Counted from the first letter of the stretch, positions 1 to 19,616 are shown. The stretch: DNA of 35,549 nucleotides from Paulinella micropora (GCA_009731375.1 BJOX01000196.1:725996-761544); one strand, 5' to 3'. Numbers and translations: made by a program. Notes: generated by a model from the sequence alone, not told the origin.

Positions 1-155
1 CTTCCTCCTCCTCCTCCTCCTCCTCTTCCTCCTCCTCCTCCTTTCTCCTCCTTCCTCCTCCTCTTCCTCCTCCTCCTCCTCTTCCTCTTCCTCCTCCTTC
101 TCCTCTTCCTTCTCCTCCTCCTCCTCTTCCTCCTCCTCCTCCTCTTCTCCTCCTC

Positions 156-187
<32 letters not shown>

Positions 188-224
188 CTCCTTTTCCTCC
201 TCCTCCTCCTCCTCCTCCTCCTCC

Positions 225-280
<56 letters not shown>

Positions 281-307
281 TCATCACACACATACACACA
301 CACACAC
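1..307. repeat. Polypyrimidine tract, then (CT)n and (CA)n
   Basis: Bases 1-225 are almost purely C and T, built from irregular CTC/CTT units. They are followed by a (CT)n run and then a (CA)n run to about 307. No coding signal is visible. Confidence 0.95.
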
Positions 308-361
308 ATGCAACGGCACTTGGTGTTCAGGTTTACAGCACAAGAGTGTTACCAAATTAGA

Positions 362-378
362 GAAGGTCTATCTATCTC

Positions 379-421
<43 letters not shown>

Positions 422-422
422 G

Positions 423-461
<39 letters not shown>

Positions 462-465
462 GTCC

Positions 466-519
<54 letters not shown>

Positions 520-616
520 AATATCTACCTATCTATCTATGTCTTCGGATATGCAGAGCTGATAGACCAAACATATCTATCTATCTATCTACCTACCTAC
601 CTACCTACCTACCTAC

Positions 617-678
<62 letters not shown>
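362..678. repeat. TATC/TACC tetranucleotide array
   Basis: Long (TATC)n with a (TACC)n block near 590-620. It is interrupted once by a 37-nt non-repetitive insert at 541-577. Open frames reading Tyr-Leu-Ser-Ile repeats are only translations of the microsatellite. Confidence 0.95.
541..577 (+). repeat. Displaced copy of the exon-like segment at 17745-17781
   Basis: The 37 nt beginning GTCTTCGGATATGCAGAGC and ending at the following TATC array match 17745-17781, 17 kb away. Both copies run directly into (TATC)n. In the second location the segment is part of a longer open, exon-like stretch, so this copy is probably a detached fragment of it. Confidence 0.75.
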
Positions 679-877
679 GGAGCTCGTTCTGCAAGGGGCG
701 CTTTATGGAACGAGCCCTGGCCCCGCCTGGTACTAGGAAGCTTTGGTATCGCCTGTATCAGTCCCTTCCGTGCAAACATCACGGCTTAGCTGGGCATCGG
801 GTTAATACTTTACCCACAGACTTCCTGGTTGACGAAATCAGAAGCTCCTTTTTTCTGACATTAGTCGATATTTCATC
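679..877 (+). repeat. Dispersed repeat R1, copy 1 (5'-truncated)
   Basis: Begins GAGCTCGTTCTGCAAGGGG and ends at the ACATTAGTCGATAT motif, then runs into (TATC)n. It matches the right half of the longer copies at 9779 and 18006. No open reading frame of note. Probably a non-autonomous mobile element or solo terminal repeat; class not recognised. Confidence 0.8.
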
Positions 878-951
878 TATCTATCTATCTGTCTATCTAT
901 CTATCTATCTACCTACCTATCTACCTACCTATCTACCTATTCTATCTATCT

Positions 952-1023
952 AGGAGCTTGGTCTAGAATCAAGGCAAATTCTAGCCTTGTTCAACAAAGC
1001 TGTGCGAAAGGTCATCTATCTCT
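952..1023 (+). repeat. Dispersed repeat R2, copy 1
   Basis: A 72-nt segment containing TCTAGAATCAAGGCAAATTC, nearly identical to 2454-2528, with TATC-type microsatellite on each side in both places. No function recognised. Confidence 0.8.
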
Positions 1024-1062
1024 TTAGATATGTAGGTAGGTAGGTAGGTAGGTAGGTAGGTG

Positions 1063-1147
<85 letters not shown>

Positions 1148-1165
1148 GTAGATAGATAGATAGAT
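1024..1165. repeat. TAGG/TAGA array
   Basis: A (TAGG)n block followed by (TAGA)n, the opposite strand sense of the flanking TATC arrays. Confidence 0.95.
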
Positions 1166-1342
1166 GAGATATCGACTAATGTCAGAAAAAAGGAGCTTCT
1201 GATTTCGTCAACCAAGGAAGTCTGTGGGTAAAGTATTAACCCGATGCCCAGCTAAGCCGTGATGTTTGCACGGAAGGGACTGATACAGGCGATACCAAAG
1301 CTCCCTAGTACCAGGCGGGGCCAGGGCTCGTTCCATAAGCGC
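1166..1342 (-). repeat. Dispersed repeat R1, copy 2, cut by a gap
   Basis: Reverse complement of copy 1: it starts with the ATATCGACTAATGT end and proceeds through TTCCATAAGCGC into the N gap. Copies 1 and 2 therefore form an inverted pair about 290 bp apart. Confidence 0.85.
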
Positions 1343-1857
1343 NNNNNNNNNNNNNNNNNNNNNNNNNNNNNNNNNNNNNNNNNNNNNNNNNNNNNNNNNN
1401 NNNNNNNNNNNNNNNNNNNNNNNNNNNNNNNNNNNNNNNNNNNNNNNNNNNNNNNNNNNNNNNNNNNNNNNNNNNNNNNNNNNNNNNNNNNNNNNNNNNN
1501 NNNNNNNNNNNNNNNNNNNNNNNNNNNNNNNNNNNNNNNNNNNNNNNNNNNNNNNNNNNNNNNNNNNNNNNNNNNNNNNNNNNNNNNNNNNNNNNNNNNN
1601 NNNNNNNNNNNNNNNNNNNNNNNNNNNNNNNNNNNNNNNNNNNNNNNNNNNNNNNNNNNNNNNNNNNNNNNNNNNNNNNNNNNNNNNNNNNNNNNNNNNN
1701 NNNNNNNNNNNNNNNNNNNNNNNNNNNNNNNNNNNNNNNNNNNNNNNNNNNNNNNNNNNNNNNNNNNNNNNNNNNNNNNNNNNNNNNNNNNNNNNNNNNN
1801 NNNNNNNNNNNNNNNNNNNNNNNNNNNNNNNNNNNNNNNNNNNNNNNNNNNNNNNNN
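1343..1857. other. Assembly gap (515 N)
   Basis: Run of N. The rest of R1 copy 2 probably lies inside. Confidence 0.99.
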
Positions 1858-2308
1858 ATGTTTAATCTATGGGCGTGGCTTAGCTTGAAAGCTATTGCCT
1901 CCTATACTACCCCCGACAAGAACTTTCAGCACCGGCCAAGCTGCACACCAACCACTGTCTCGCTGTGGTTGGTGTCTGTGCCCAGTTCAAGCCGAAAGGT
2001 AGCCGAGCCCTTTTGAACTATACGGGACAACACTAGAACACTCCCCAGGAGCGTGTGCCCTAAGGAGATGATGCCACAAACAAGCCGAGGTTTCAGGAGT
2101 TCACGCTCGTTGTGAGTTACCTTCTACAACCCCGACTTCATCAACCCTTTGCATCACGCCCCGACTTCATCAGCCATGGTCAGGAGTTGGTTGCCTGTTT
2201 AGCCCTTGCGCTGCGCGCGATTAACGGCGGACACAAAATCGTCATTGTAGGAGATAGTTAGATCTGAACCCTAGGCTGAGTTGCCAGTGGCAGAGACCGT
2301 CTCCAGGG
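1858..2308. other. Non-repetitive spacer with a hairpin
   Basis: No convincing gene. It holds a perfect 11-bp stem at 1945-1955 and 1965-1975 with a 9-nt loop, and a direct repeat CCCCGACTTCATCA near 2132 and 2160. Confidence 0.6.
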
Positions 2309-2393
2309 ATAGATAGATAGATAAACAGACAGACAGACAGACAGATAGATAGATAGGTAGGTAGGTACGTAGGTAGGTAGGTAGGTAGATAGG

Positions 2394-2453
<60 letters not shown>

Positions 2454-2528
2454 GAAGGACCTTGGTCTAGAATCAAGGCAAATTCTAGCCTTGTTCAACG
2501 AAGTTGTGCGACAAGGTCATCTATCTCT
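2454..2528 (+). repeat. Dispersed repeat R2, copy 2
   Basis: Matches 952-1023 with a few substitutions (for example CAACGAAGTTG against CAACAAAGCTG). Confidence 0.8.
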
Positions 2529-2674
2529 TTATCTGTTTATTTGCATGACTCCCTGTCTATCTATCTATCTATAGACCTACCTACCCACCTATCTACCTGC
2601 CTACCTACCTACCTACCTACCGAGCAATCTATCCATGTATCTATTTGTCTGACTTATCTATTACATACTGCTAG

Positions 2675-3962
2675 GTGACGTTATATTTGCAGGGCTTGGA
2701 GGAGGGCAGGATCAAATCTGTCTACCTACCTACCTACCTACCTACCTACCTACCTACCTACCTACCTACCTACCTACCTACCTACCTAGCTATCTAATCT
2801 ATCCATCTATGTATTTGTTCTGTCTTATTCAGTTCCTTTGGGCTAGGTGTCATTATATTTCAAGGGATTGGAGGAAAAGAAGAGTCATCTATCAACCAAC
2901 CCACCTACCTACCTACCTACCTACCTACCTACCTACCTACCTACCTACCTACCTACCTTACCTACCTACCTACCTACCTACCTACCTACCTACCTACCTG
3001 CCTGCCTGCCTTACCTACCTACCTACCTACCTACCTTACCTATCTACCTACCCACCTACCTACCTACCTACCTACCTACCTACTTAGCGATCTATCCGTG
3101 TATCTGTTAATCTATCCATGTATGTTTGTCTTATCCTATTGTTAGGTGTCGTTATATTTCAAGGGGTTAGAGGAAGAGAATATCAATGCTAATTACTTAC
3201 CTACCTACCTACCTACCTACCTACCTACTTACCTACCTACCTACCTACCTTACCTACCTACCTACCTACCTACCTGCTTAACTATCTATCCAGGTATTCT
3301 TAATCTGCCCGTGCATCTGTTTGTCTTTTATCTTATTGTTAGGTGTCGTGATGTTTCAAGGGCCTAGAGGAAGAGAAAATCAAAGCTAATTACCTACCTA
3401 CCTACCTACCTACCTGCCTACCTACCTACCTACCTACCCTACTTAGCGATCTCTGCATGAATTCTCAATCTACCCGTGCATCTGTTTGTCTTTTATCTTA
3501 TTGTTAGGTGTTGTGATGTTTCAAGGGCCCAGAGGAAGAGAAAATCAAAGCTAATTACCTACCTACCTACCTACCTACCTACCTACCTACCTACCCTACT
3601 TAGCGATCTCTGCATGAATTCTTAATCTGCCCGTGCATCTGTTTGTCTTTATCTTATTGTTAGGTGTTGTCATGTTTCAAGGGCCCAAAGGAAGAGAAAA
3701 TCAAAGCTAATTACCTACCTACCTACCTACCTGCTTACCTACCTACCTACCCTACTTAGCGATCTATGCATGACATCTTAATCTACCCGTGCATCTGTTT
3801 TTTTTATATCTTATTGTTAGGTGTTGTCATGTTTCAAGGGCCTAGAGGAAAAGAAAATCAAAGCAGAGCAATTGTATTATCCAATTACCTACTTTTTATC
3901 TTGCGTTACCTAATGTTAGGTGACGCTATACTTCAAGGGGATGGAGGAAGAGAATATCAACC
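2675..3962 (+). repeat. Eight decoy copies of a 3' splice site plus 5' exon edge
   Basis: Copies begin at 2675, 2847, 3146, 3343, 3508, 3664, 3821 and 3920. Each has a TAG acceptor, then roughly 45-55 nt matching the start of the real exon at 4042 (pattern GTGTCGTTATATTTCAAGGG, then GGAGGAAGAGAA). (TACC)n separates them at 99-299 bp spacing. None continues to a donor site. Several also share an upstream CTGCCCGTGCATCTGTTTGTC block, so the duplicated unit includes intron sequence before the acceptor. Confidence 0.88.
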
Positions 3963-4041
3963 TACCTATCTACCTACCTACCTACCTACCTACCTAGCAA
4001 TCCATCCATCTATCTGTTTTGTCTGTTCTTTCTCCTGTTAG

Positions 4042-13117
<9,076 letters not shown>

Positions 13118-13306
13118 ACGACACACAACCAGGTGGTAAATCAATTTAACGTTGAACTCATTTTTCCCTATCGACGCCCCCCACTTATTCCTACTAGTGG
13201 CAAGTATTCCCTTATTAAAGGTGTCTGCGTAAAAATCAATAGCTTATTGATACTTACTCAGTTGCCACAATTTTCAGCACGTCGTTAGAAAGCTCTTGTC
13301 ATGGAG

Positions 13307-13361
<55 letters not shown>

Positions 13362-13642
13362 TATTGACACCGTGATAGCCCAGTGGTCAAGTTCTACCAT
13401 CTGGGCCCTGTCGCCAGTTCGATTCCCGTCGGTGCCACCAGTATTTTCATTGAACATACCGATCCGTCTGGACCAGTATTTTCATTGAACATACCGGCCC
13501 GTCTGGAAGTGTTGGAACTGCCCTTGCGGGGGTGTCATTAGAGCTTATCGTCAATTCCATCGTCTCACCCGTGAGGGGAGTACGAAGAATTGAGGCGCAT
13601 GTGCAGAAATGCATCAGCCATTGACAGAGAAGCACTATTATT

Positions 13643-13690
<48 letters not shown>

Positions 13691-14075
13691 TTTTACGCAA
13701 GCACTGTTTTAATACTTGCCGCTCGTAGAGCTGAGTGGGAAGCAGAAGAGTGTTACGGTAGTCTTGTCACTCTGAGGCACTGTTTTAATACTTGCCACTC
13801 TGAGGCACTCTCTCATGTGCACCGCCTTTCCCCTGGTACTGATATGCACGTGCCGCATGGATCCTTTCCGCTGTTCATTTCCCCTTCACCTTGGTCAACA
13901 TGACCATGAAAACTGTTACGATAGTGGGACATTTAATAAACAGATAACTGTTACTAACGATATGAAGACTGAGGAATACCTAAAGTAGGGACTCCGTAAT
14001 CTCCAGACCAAGGATTAACCGACCGGAACGATCAGTATTGTCATTATATACCGGGTGTGCCGGCATAATCCCCAG
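13118..14075. other. Gene A-gene B interval
   Basis: Apart from SINE copy 4, it holds (ATT)n at 13308-13362, (TTTA)n at 13647-13692 and about 380 nt of unique sequence. A CACTGTTTTAATACTTGCC motif occurs twice (near 13699 and 13777). No supported gene. Confidence 0.5.
13366..13635 (+). mobile_element. tRNA-derived SINE-like element, copy 4, with internal inversion
   Basis: Same family and (ATT)n context, but the 31-36 nt CTTCGTACTCCCCTCACGGG segment is present as its reverse complement at about 13557-13592, with a CAATT/AATTG match at the borders. Confidence 0.75.
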
Positions 14076-14103
14076 ACCAGCAACTTTACCCCCCGCTGCA
14101 ACG

Positions 14104-17100
14104 ATGCTCACTTTCCCTAACACCACCTCCAGCGATGCAGTGTGGAAGCTTGCCGACAGGTGAAATAGTCATGCCCTTACTTGCAGTTATACCTTATCTA
14201 ATTCTGCATTCACACCTATATTTATATTTATATTTTCTTCATCTACACAGAATCGCGAACCCCAACTGCGCCGTGACCAACAATCTGGTAAGTCTAAGTC
14301 TCTATCTATATATCTATATCTGTCTTATTCCATGTCCATGTCTACATCTTTATCTATATCTTATCTAAATATATATAATGATGAATAAATCTCGTAGGTG
14401 AGCTGGCGCGTGACGGTCTTGTTGAAAGATAACGCAGCCATTGTGGATGGCGGCATTCTTCAAATGACTACCAAGGTTGGTGCGGGATCGGCTGCCAACG
14501 TGATCAGCACCAGCACGGTCGATTAGATTGTCGTCGAGCCCAACCTAGTCAGCGCGAGTCTTGGGGCCACCTTTGCCATTGCGGGAAATCCTGACGCGGG
14601 GGAAAAGTGCAAACTGACACTGACCATCAGCGAGACGGAAGGCAGCCGCGCTGTGCTCTACGGACTTGCAACGGAGCTCGTTCACACGACTCCAGATCCC
14701 CAACATCTCCAGTGTTGTATGGACCTGCAAGAACGTTGCATGCCCCACGTTGCCCGTTGTGACCTGGACTTCGATGGCTGATCAAACCACCCGCATGTAT
14801 GCTGTCTGGCCTTCCACTCGCTGGTGCCTGGACAACACCACTAAGAAGTACGCCCCGGAAGACATGTCGTTCCAAGTTGTGGTCAGCGTTGACTTCACTC
14901 TGAGCCCCAACACCACCTTTGCCAACCAGCAGACCAACAATGCCTCAGTGTACTTCAACAGCAATGCATGCCCGGGCTACATGCCCAGAATCTATGTCAG
15001 AACTAGCACGAAGCTGAGCCAGACAGACTATCCCCGTGTCACTATGGTGACGTTCAACTCGTCTGACCCGCTGACTAACAACTCAAAGTACAATGTGACT
15101 TTTGACGACCTGGCGGTTGGTGAAGTGGCGACAATGAAGACTTGTGTGCAGCTGCCTGAAGGCCGAAGCAGCTCGATCGTGGTGCAGATTCTTCTCCCTA
15201 ACATCTGGTGGGTGATTGACAACACCCACCGACTCTTGCGTGGTACGTACATAAATACATATATATTAGACAAAACATAACATGCTTACTTATTTTACTT
15301 TACTTTACTTGACTTCACTTTACTTTACTTGACTTACCCTTGACTTGACTTGACTTTACTGACCTTAACTTTACTTAACTTAACTGACCTTTACTTTACT
15401 GTACTTTACTTACTTACCTACTTGTTTACTTACTTACTTATAGGTCCTCTGACAGTTGGAAATGGTCTCGAGGCGTTGCAAGGTTCGTTTTACACCTCCA
15501 GCAACGTGAACTCCAAGATTGCCAACATCAACTTCGGAGCAGTGGATACTAGCCGCTTCTCCAACAAAACCGCACGAGGCCGAGACTACCTGGAAGTGTG
15601 CTTCCTGGTGGACATCGTGCCGCAGCACAAGTCTGGGCCGACCATCGCACAGAACCAACAGCTTCAGGCTATCGTGAAGATGGACTACACCGCCAGCTTG
15701 CGATCATGGGACGTGTCGATGAGAGGCTTCGTCGCCTACGTCTACGCTGATCTGGTTGAGCCGACTATGACTTTGAGTGTAAGTTACCGAAACCAGCCTA
15801 GTTCCTGGACTCCCGCCGCTTAACAAGGCTTGGCGCAGGGCGGTGATATCCAGAACTTCACTGTCACCATCACCAACGAGGGCATGGCTCCCTGCTACGA
15901 CATCCTACAGGTGATACAAGTGCCTACCTGGCTGAATGAGATCGTGGGGTATTTTCCTGGCGGCGTACAAGTGTCTTACCCCTCCTCCACCACCTATGTC
16001 ACCACCAGGATCAAAGAGGCAAATCTACCCTACGTCTTCCATTTGGTCGGACGCGTCACCAACAGGTTGATTCTCGAAAAGACGTAATTCCTGAGTGCCA
16101 ACCTGACCTGCAAGTCACAGGCCTGGGAAAACCTTGTTGTGTACGGCCCCCCTGTTCCCCCCGCCAACTTCAGATACACCTATTCGCAGAATTACCAATA
16201 TACCTCTGCTACCCCTGTGGGTAAATTGTTTTCAAGCGGATCATGCCTCGGCGTTCAGGTTTGTCTATCTATCTATCTATCTATCCATCTGCCTGCCTAC
16301 CTACCTACCTACCTACCTACATAGGGCCCTGCTCCTCTCTACACTTCGACATCGGGCAAGAGTCTGATGTCTGTCGGAGGTATGTATGTTTGTAATGTAT
16401 GTATGTGTGTATGTAAGCATGCATTTATGTATGTATGTATTCAGCATTAATAATATGTATGTATGTATTCAGGCCCGTGCGGAGCCTACGTCTTGAACCA
16501 GACCACCGCAAGCTCTGTGGAAGCCTGCCAGGTCTATCTATCTAACCTACCTACCTACCTACCTACCTACCTACCTACCTAACTACCCACCTACCTACCT
16601 ACATACATACCTACCTACCTACCTACATAGAGGCTGTGCAGCACGGACTCATCTTGCGGCTGCGTCAGCTACGACACGTCGCAAATGTGTGTGGTGGGCT
16701 CAAACTGCTTCCCTTCTTCATGGTGCACAGCTGCCTCGGCCACCGTCTACTCGCGTGGTTCCACCCGTGTGGCAATTGGGGAGGTCTTTGACATCAACTT
16801 CGATTTGTGGATGCCCTTCGGCCACCTGCCGGCCGTCAGCGTCGATGTGTCCTTCGGAGGTGCTTTGGTCAGTGGCCGCGTTGTGGTTCAGTCCGCTAGT
16901 ATGGTCTCTCTCCGCCCTGGCACTACCATTACCAACCCAGTGGTGATAATCGGCGCTGTCAGCGATTGCCACTCTGGCATCTGCGGTGACTCCGTCCATG
17001 TGGATATTGGTAATTTGAGCCATGATTGGAGTGTGGGCGCCTAGGACAACAGCCTCAGCTCTGCCAGACTGTTGATTAAGGTCACGATCCCCAACGTGGC

Positions 17101-17449
17101 CAGCAATGGCCAAGGCAGTGATTTGGTCGTTTCCGCTAACTCGACTTACGCTGCCCAACTCACCTCGGTCGACAGCCAGATGACCTTCACCGGTGTGGAA
17201 TCGATCCCCAGAATTGACTTCCTGATCAGCCCCGTACCGACCGCCAGAGAAGGCAACGACATCGTGACCTACACCGCCAACTTCCAGAACGATGGCCTCG
17301 CCACCATGTACTCTGTCTAGCTGCAGTGGTCAATCCCCTCTTACCAAGAGATGGTAAGCATCCCTGCGGGAGGCAGTGTGGTTGGCTCAACCCTGAGGAT
17401 CGTGGATGCCAACCTGGCGCCAGGCGCTTCTCGCACCTTCACCTTATAG
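14104..17449 (+). CDS. Gene B: secreted DUF11-like repeat protein with PAN/apple-like insert; in-frame TAA/TAG codons
   Basis: Phase-consistent exons: 14104-14159 (possibly from 14076), 14251-14287, 14398-15242, 15444-16258, 16325-16379, 16473-16531 and 16631-17446. Beta-sandwich repeats of the DUF11 (conserved repeat domain) type are recognisable from GGDIQNFTVTITNEG, CKLTLTISETEG, SARLLIKVTIPNV and DIVTYTANFQNDG. NXS/T sequons are frequent, fitting an extracellular protein. Exons 16473 and 16631 encode a cysteine module (CGAYVLNQTT, EACQRLCSTDSSCGCVSYD) like a PAN/apple domain. In-frame stops lie at 14524 (TAG), 15821 (TAA), 16085 (TAA), 17042 (TAG) and 17318 (TAG); similarity continues across each. 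The frame shifts between about 14650 and 14700. It ends where a GATA array begins at TAG 17447. No signal peptide was found, so the 5' end is incomplete. It may be a pseudogene, a recoded gene or error-bearing sequence. Confidence 0.6.
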
Positions 17450-17452
17450 ATG

Positions 17453-17510
<58 letters not shown>

Positions 17511-17527
17511 ATAGATAGATAGATAGA

Positions 17528-17604
<77 letters not shown>

Positions 17605-17626
17605 ATAGATAGATAGATAGAATAGA

Positions 17627-17701
<75 letters not shown>
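17450..17701. repeat. GATA array facing TATC array (giant hairpin)
   Basis: About 180 nt of (GATA)n with AATAGA interruptions meets about 70 nt of (TATC)n at the centre GATATC near 17630, so the strand can fold on itself for tens of base pairs. Confidence 0.9.
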
Positions 17702-17702
<1 letters not shown>

Positions 17703-17713
17703 GCTACCCAGTC

Positions 17714-17781
17714 GCCAACTGCCGGCGAGTTGGAATGGATTCCTGTCTTCGGATATGCAGAGCTGATAGACCAAACATATC
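17714..17781 (+). other. Exon-like segment, possible gene B continuation
   Basis: After a CCCAG acceptor the frame reads [20 protein letters not shown] before entering (TATC)n. It is protein-like, but there is no donor before the repeat. Its 3' half is copied at 541-577. Placement with gene B is by position only. Confidence 0.3.
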
Positions 17782-17800
17782 TATCTATCTAATCTATCTA

Positions 17801-17883
<83 letters not shown>

Positions 17884-17896
17884 CATCCATCTATCC

Positions 17897-17935
<39 letters not shown>

Positions 17936-17943
17936 CCCAAATG

Positions 17944-17986
<43 letters not shown>

Positions 17987-18005
17987 GTCTATCTATCTAT
18001 CTAAA

Positions 18006-18450
18006 TAGACAGAGAATTAGGGGATGGTGTGGGTGTGCTGGACCCGTGGTGGGGTGCCTTATGTGTGCCTAGCCATACGCCTATAAGTCACATGCCGAAA
18101 TAGCGACGGGAAGCACAATCCTGTTCCCTCAGGGTGCCCTTTCTCGCTTGTTGAGCCCGGAATAAAACCCACAGTGCTCTGTCGGTTTATACTAGACTGT
18201 CGAACAGTCTCGAAACTCCATCTGCTTACTGGGTCCTCTGTAATGGAGGTGGGAGCTCGTTCTGCAAGGGGCGCTTATGGAACGAGCCCTGGCCCCGCCT
18301 GGTACTAGGGAGCTTTGGTATCGCCTGTATCAGTCCCTTCCGTGCAAACATCACGGCTTAGCTGGGCATCGGGTTAATACTTTACCCACAGACTTCCTTG
18401 GTTGACGAAATCAGAAGCTCTTTTTTTCTGGACATTAGTCGATATCTCAT
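18006..18450 (+). repeat. Dispersed repeat R1, copy 5
   Basis: Near full-length copy starting AGACAGAGAATTAGGGG and ending GATATCTCAT, with TATC arrays on both sides. Confidence 0.87.
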
Positions 18451-18459
18451 CTATGTATA

Positions 18460-18504
<45 letters not shown>

Positions 18505-18509
18505 CGGAG

Positions 18510-18590
18510 GTCGTCCCTCCCCTCGAGGGATGCAAGAAAAATTGGTCGAGGGGGCGGGACTTTGGCTACGCGACGCTCCTCGATAATCAC
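18510..18590 (+). other. Exon-like segment upstream of gene C
   Basis: After CGGAG, the frame reads VVPPLEGCKKNWSRGRDFGY then ATLLDN before (TATC)n. The same CGGAG precedes the next segment at 18701. It could be an upstream piece of gene C interrupted by a microsatellite. No motif recognised. Confidence 0.3.
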
Positions 18591-18607
18591 TATCTATCTA
18601 TCTATCC

Positions 18608-18659
<52 letters not shown>

Positions 18660-18700
18660 CTATCTATCCATCTATCCATCTATACATCTATCTATCGGAG

Positions 18701-19550
18701 CGCCACAATTACCAGGGACACGTCCAGAAGTAGATCAAGGCAGTGGAGTGCATCATGGTGGCGTTTTACTCATCCCAGGCTGTATTTCAGCTCAATCTCT
18801 CCAGAAACCCGCTTGAACGTCACAACCTTTACATTGTTCCGGTCCCAACCAGAAAACAGAAAGTTACTGTGCAACCGGATGAACGAGCCAACGTGTTTGA
18901 AAAACCAACGTTGTTGTCTAAACAAATCCTCTCGAATGTCCTTCCCCGCAGAGCAGGGTGTTGGTTGCTTGCATGGGCTCTGGCTCGGAGGTCATCGGCG
19001 CCCTCCAGGCCAACATGATCGTCACCTGCTTGGACATTGATGCTGCTCAAGTTCAAAACACCAAGGATCATATGCGCAAGTTTCTGGAGCCTGCTCCCAA
19101 AAAGGGCAGAAAGCCCAAGGCTCCCGCTGAAGAAGAGGTCCCGAAGGCTGAGGACAAGCAGGAAGAAAAAGTAGAAAAGTCGTCAGACAGTGACACCGCG
19201 GAGCTCGACGCGACCCTTGCCAAGCAAGGTTTCATTGGAGTGCACAAGTCAGAAGTCCATGCCACCTGCTGCGTGTGCGAAACCATGTTTAACGTGGAGG
19301 AGGCAGACACTGCCGTTTGCCAGAAATGCATCAGTACGATGAGCAAAGTATCATGGAAGACCTGCCTTGTGCTAACAATGAGCCTGAGTACGATCAATGT
19401 GATTTCCTCTGCTGCAGAGAAGAATGCGATTCAAACTGCGACAAGGAGGATGGCTTGTTCACGGAATGTTCCTTCTGCTCCAAAGCGTGCCACGACGGTT
19501 GGCATGTCATGATGAACAAAGGCAATCCCGCTCTTCCCGCTGCTACCTAG
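18701..19550 (+). pseudogene. Gene C: broken N4/N6 DNA-methylase-like protein fused to a Cys-rich zinc-binding region
   Basis: The order fits a beta-class amino-methyltransferase: a hydrophobic strand region (AVECIMVAFYSSQAVF), then FEKPTLLSKQILSN matching the EKP..LL..LI..FSN motif, then VLVACMGSGSEVIGAL matching the SAM-binding D.FMGSGS motif with the usual Asp replaced by Ala, then IVTCLDID. A Lys/Glu-rich linker follows (KKGRKPKAPAEEEVPK). The cysteine module has CCVC, CQKC, CDFLCCREECDSNC and CSFCSKACHDGWHV, resembling a PHD/RING-type zinc fold. The catalytic DPPY-type motif would lie upstream and is not seen. Defects: TAG at 18731, a frame change near 18945 and another near 19333. In the last frame the gene ends TAG TAA at 19548. 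Could be transposon-derived, a decayed gene or sequence errors. The methylase call is an inference from motif order. Confidence 0.5.
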
Positions 19551-19616
19551 TAATGCACTTAGACTCGTTTGTGCACTGTTTTTGAAATATGCTATATTTT
19601 TTAAAGTATTTTTTTC

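Noticed and set aside
308-3367. Open frames rich in YLSI, YLPT or similar
   Set aside because: They are translations of TATC and TACC arrays, open in several frames at once. No domain or codon bias.
2675-3962. CRISPR-like array of regularly spaced repeats
   Set aside because: The spacers are TACC microsatellite and the repeats match the adjacent exon start with a splice acceptor. This is eukaryotic intron, not CRISPR.
15779-15838. 60-nt intron (GTAAGT...CGCAG) removing the TAA at 15821
   Set aside because: The donor is good and it cannot be excluded, but the interval itself encodes DUF11-like sequence (VSYRNQPSSW, QGLAQGG) that continues the repeat, so it is more likely coding.
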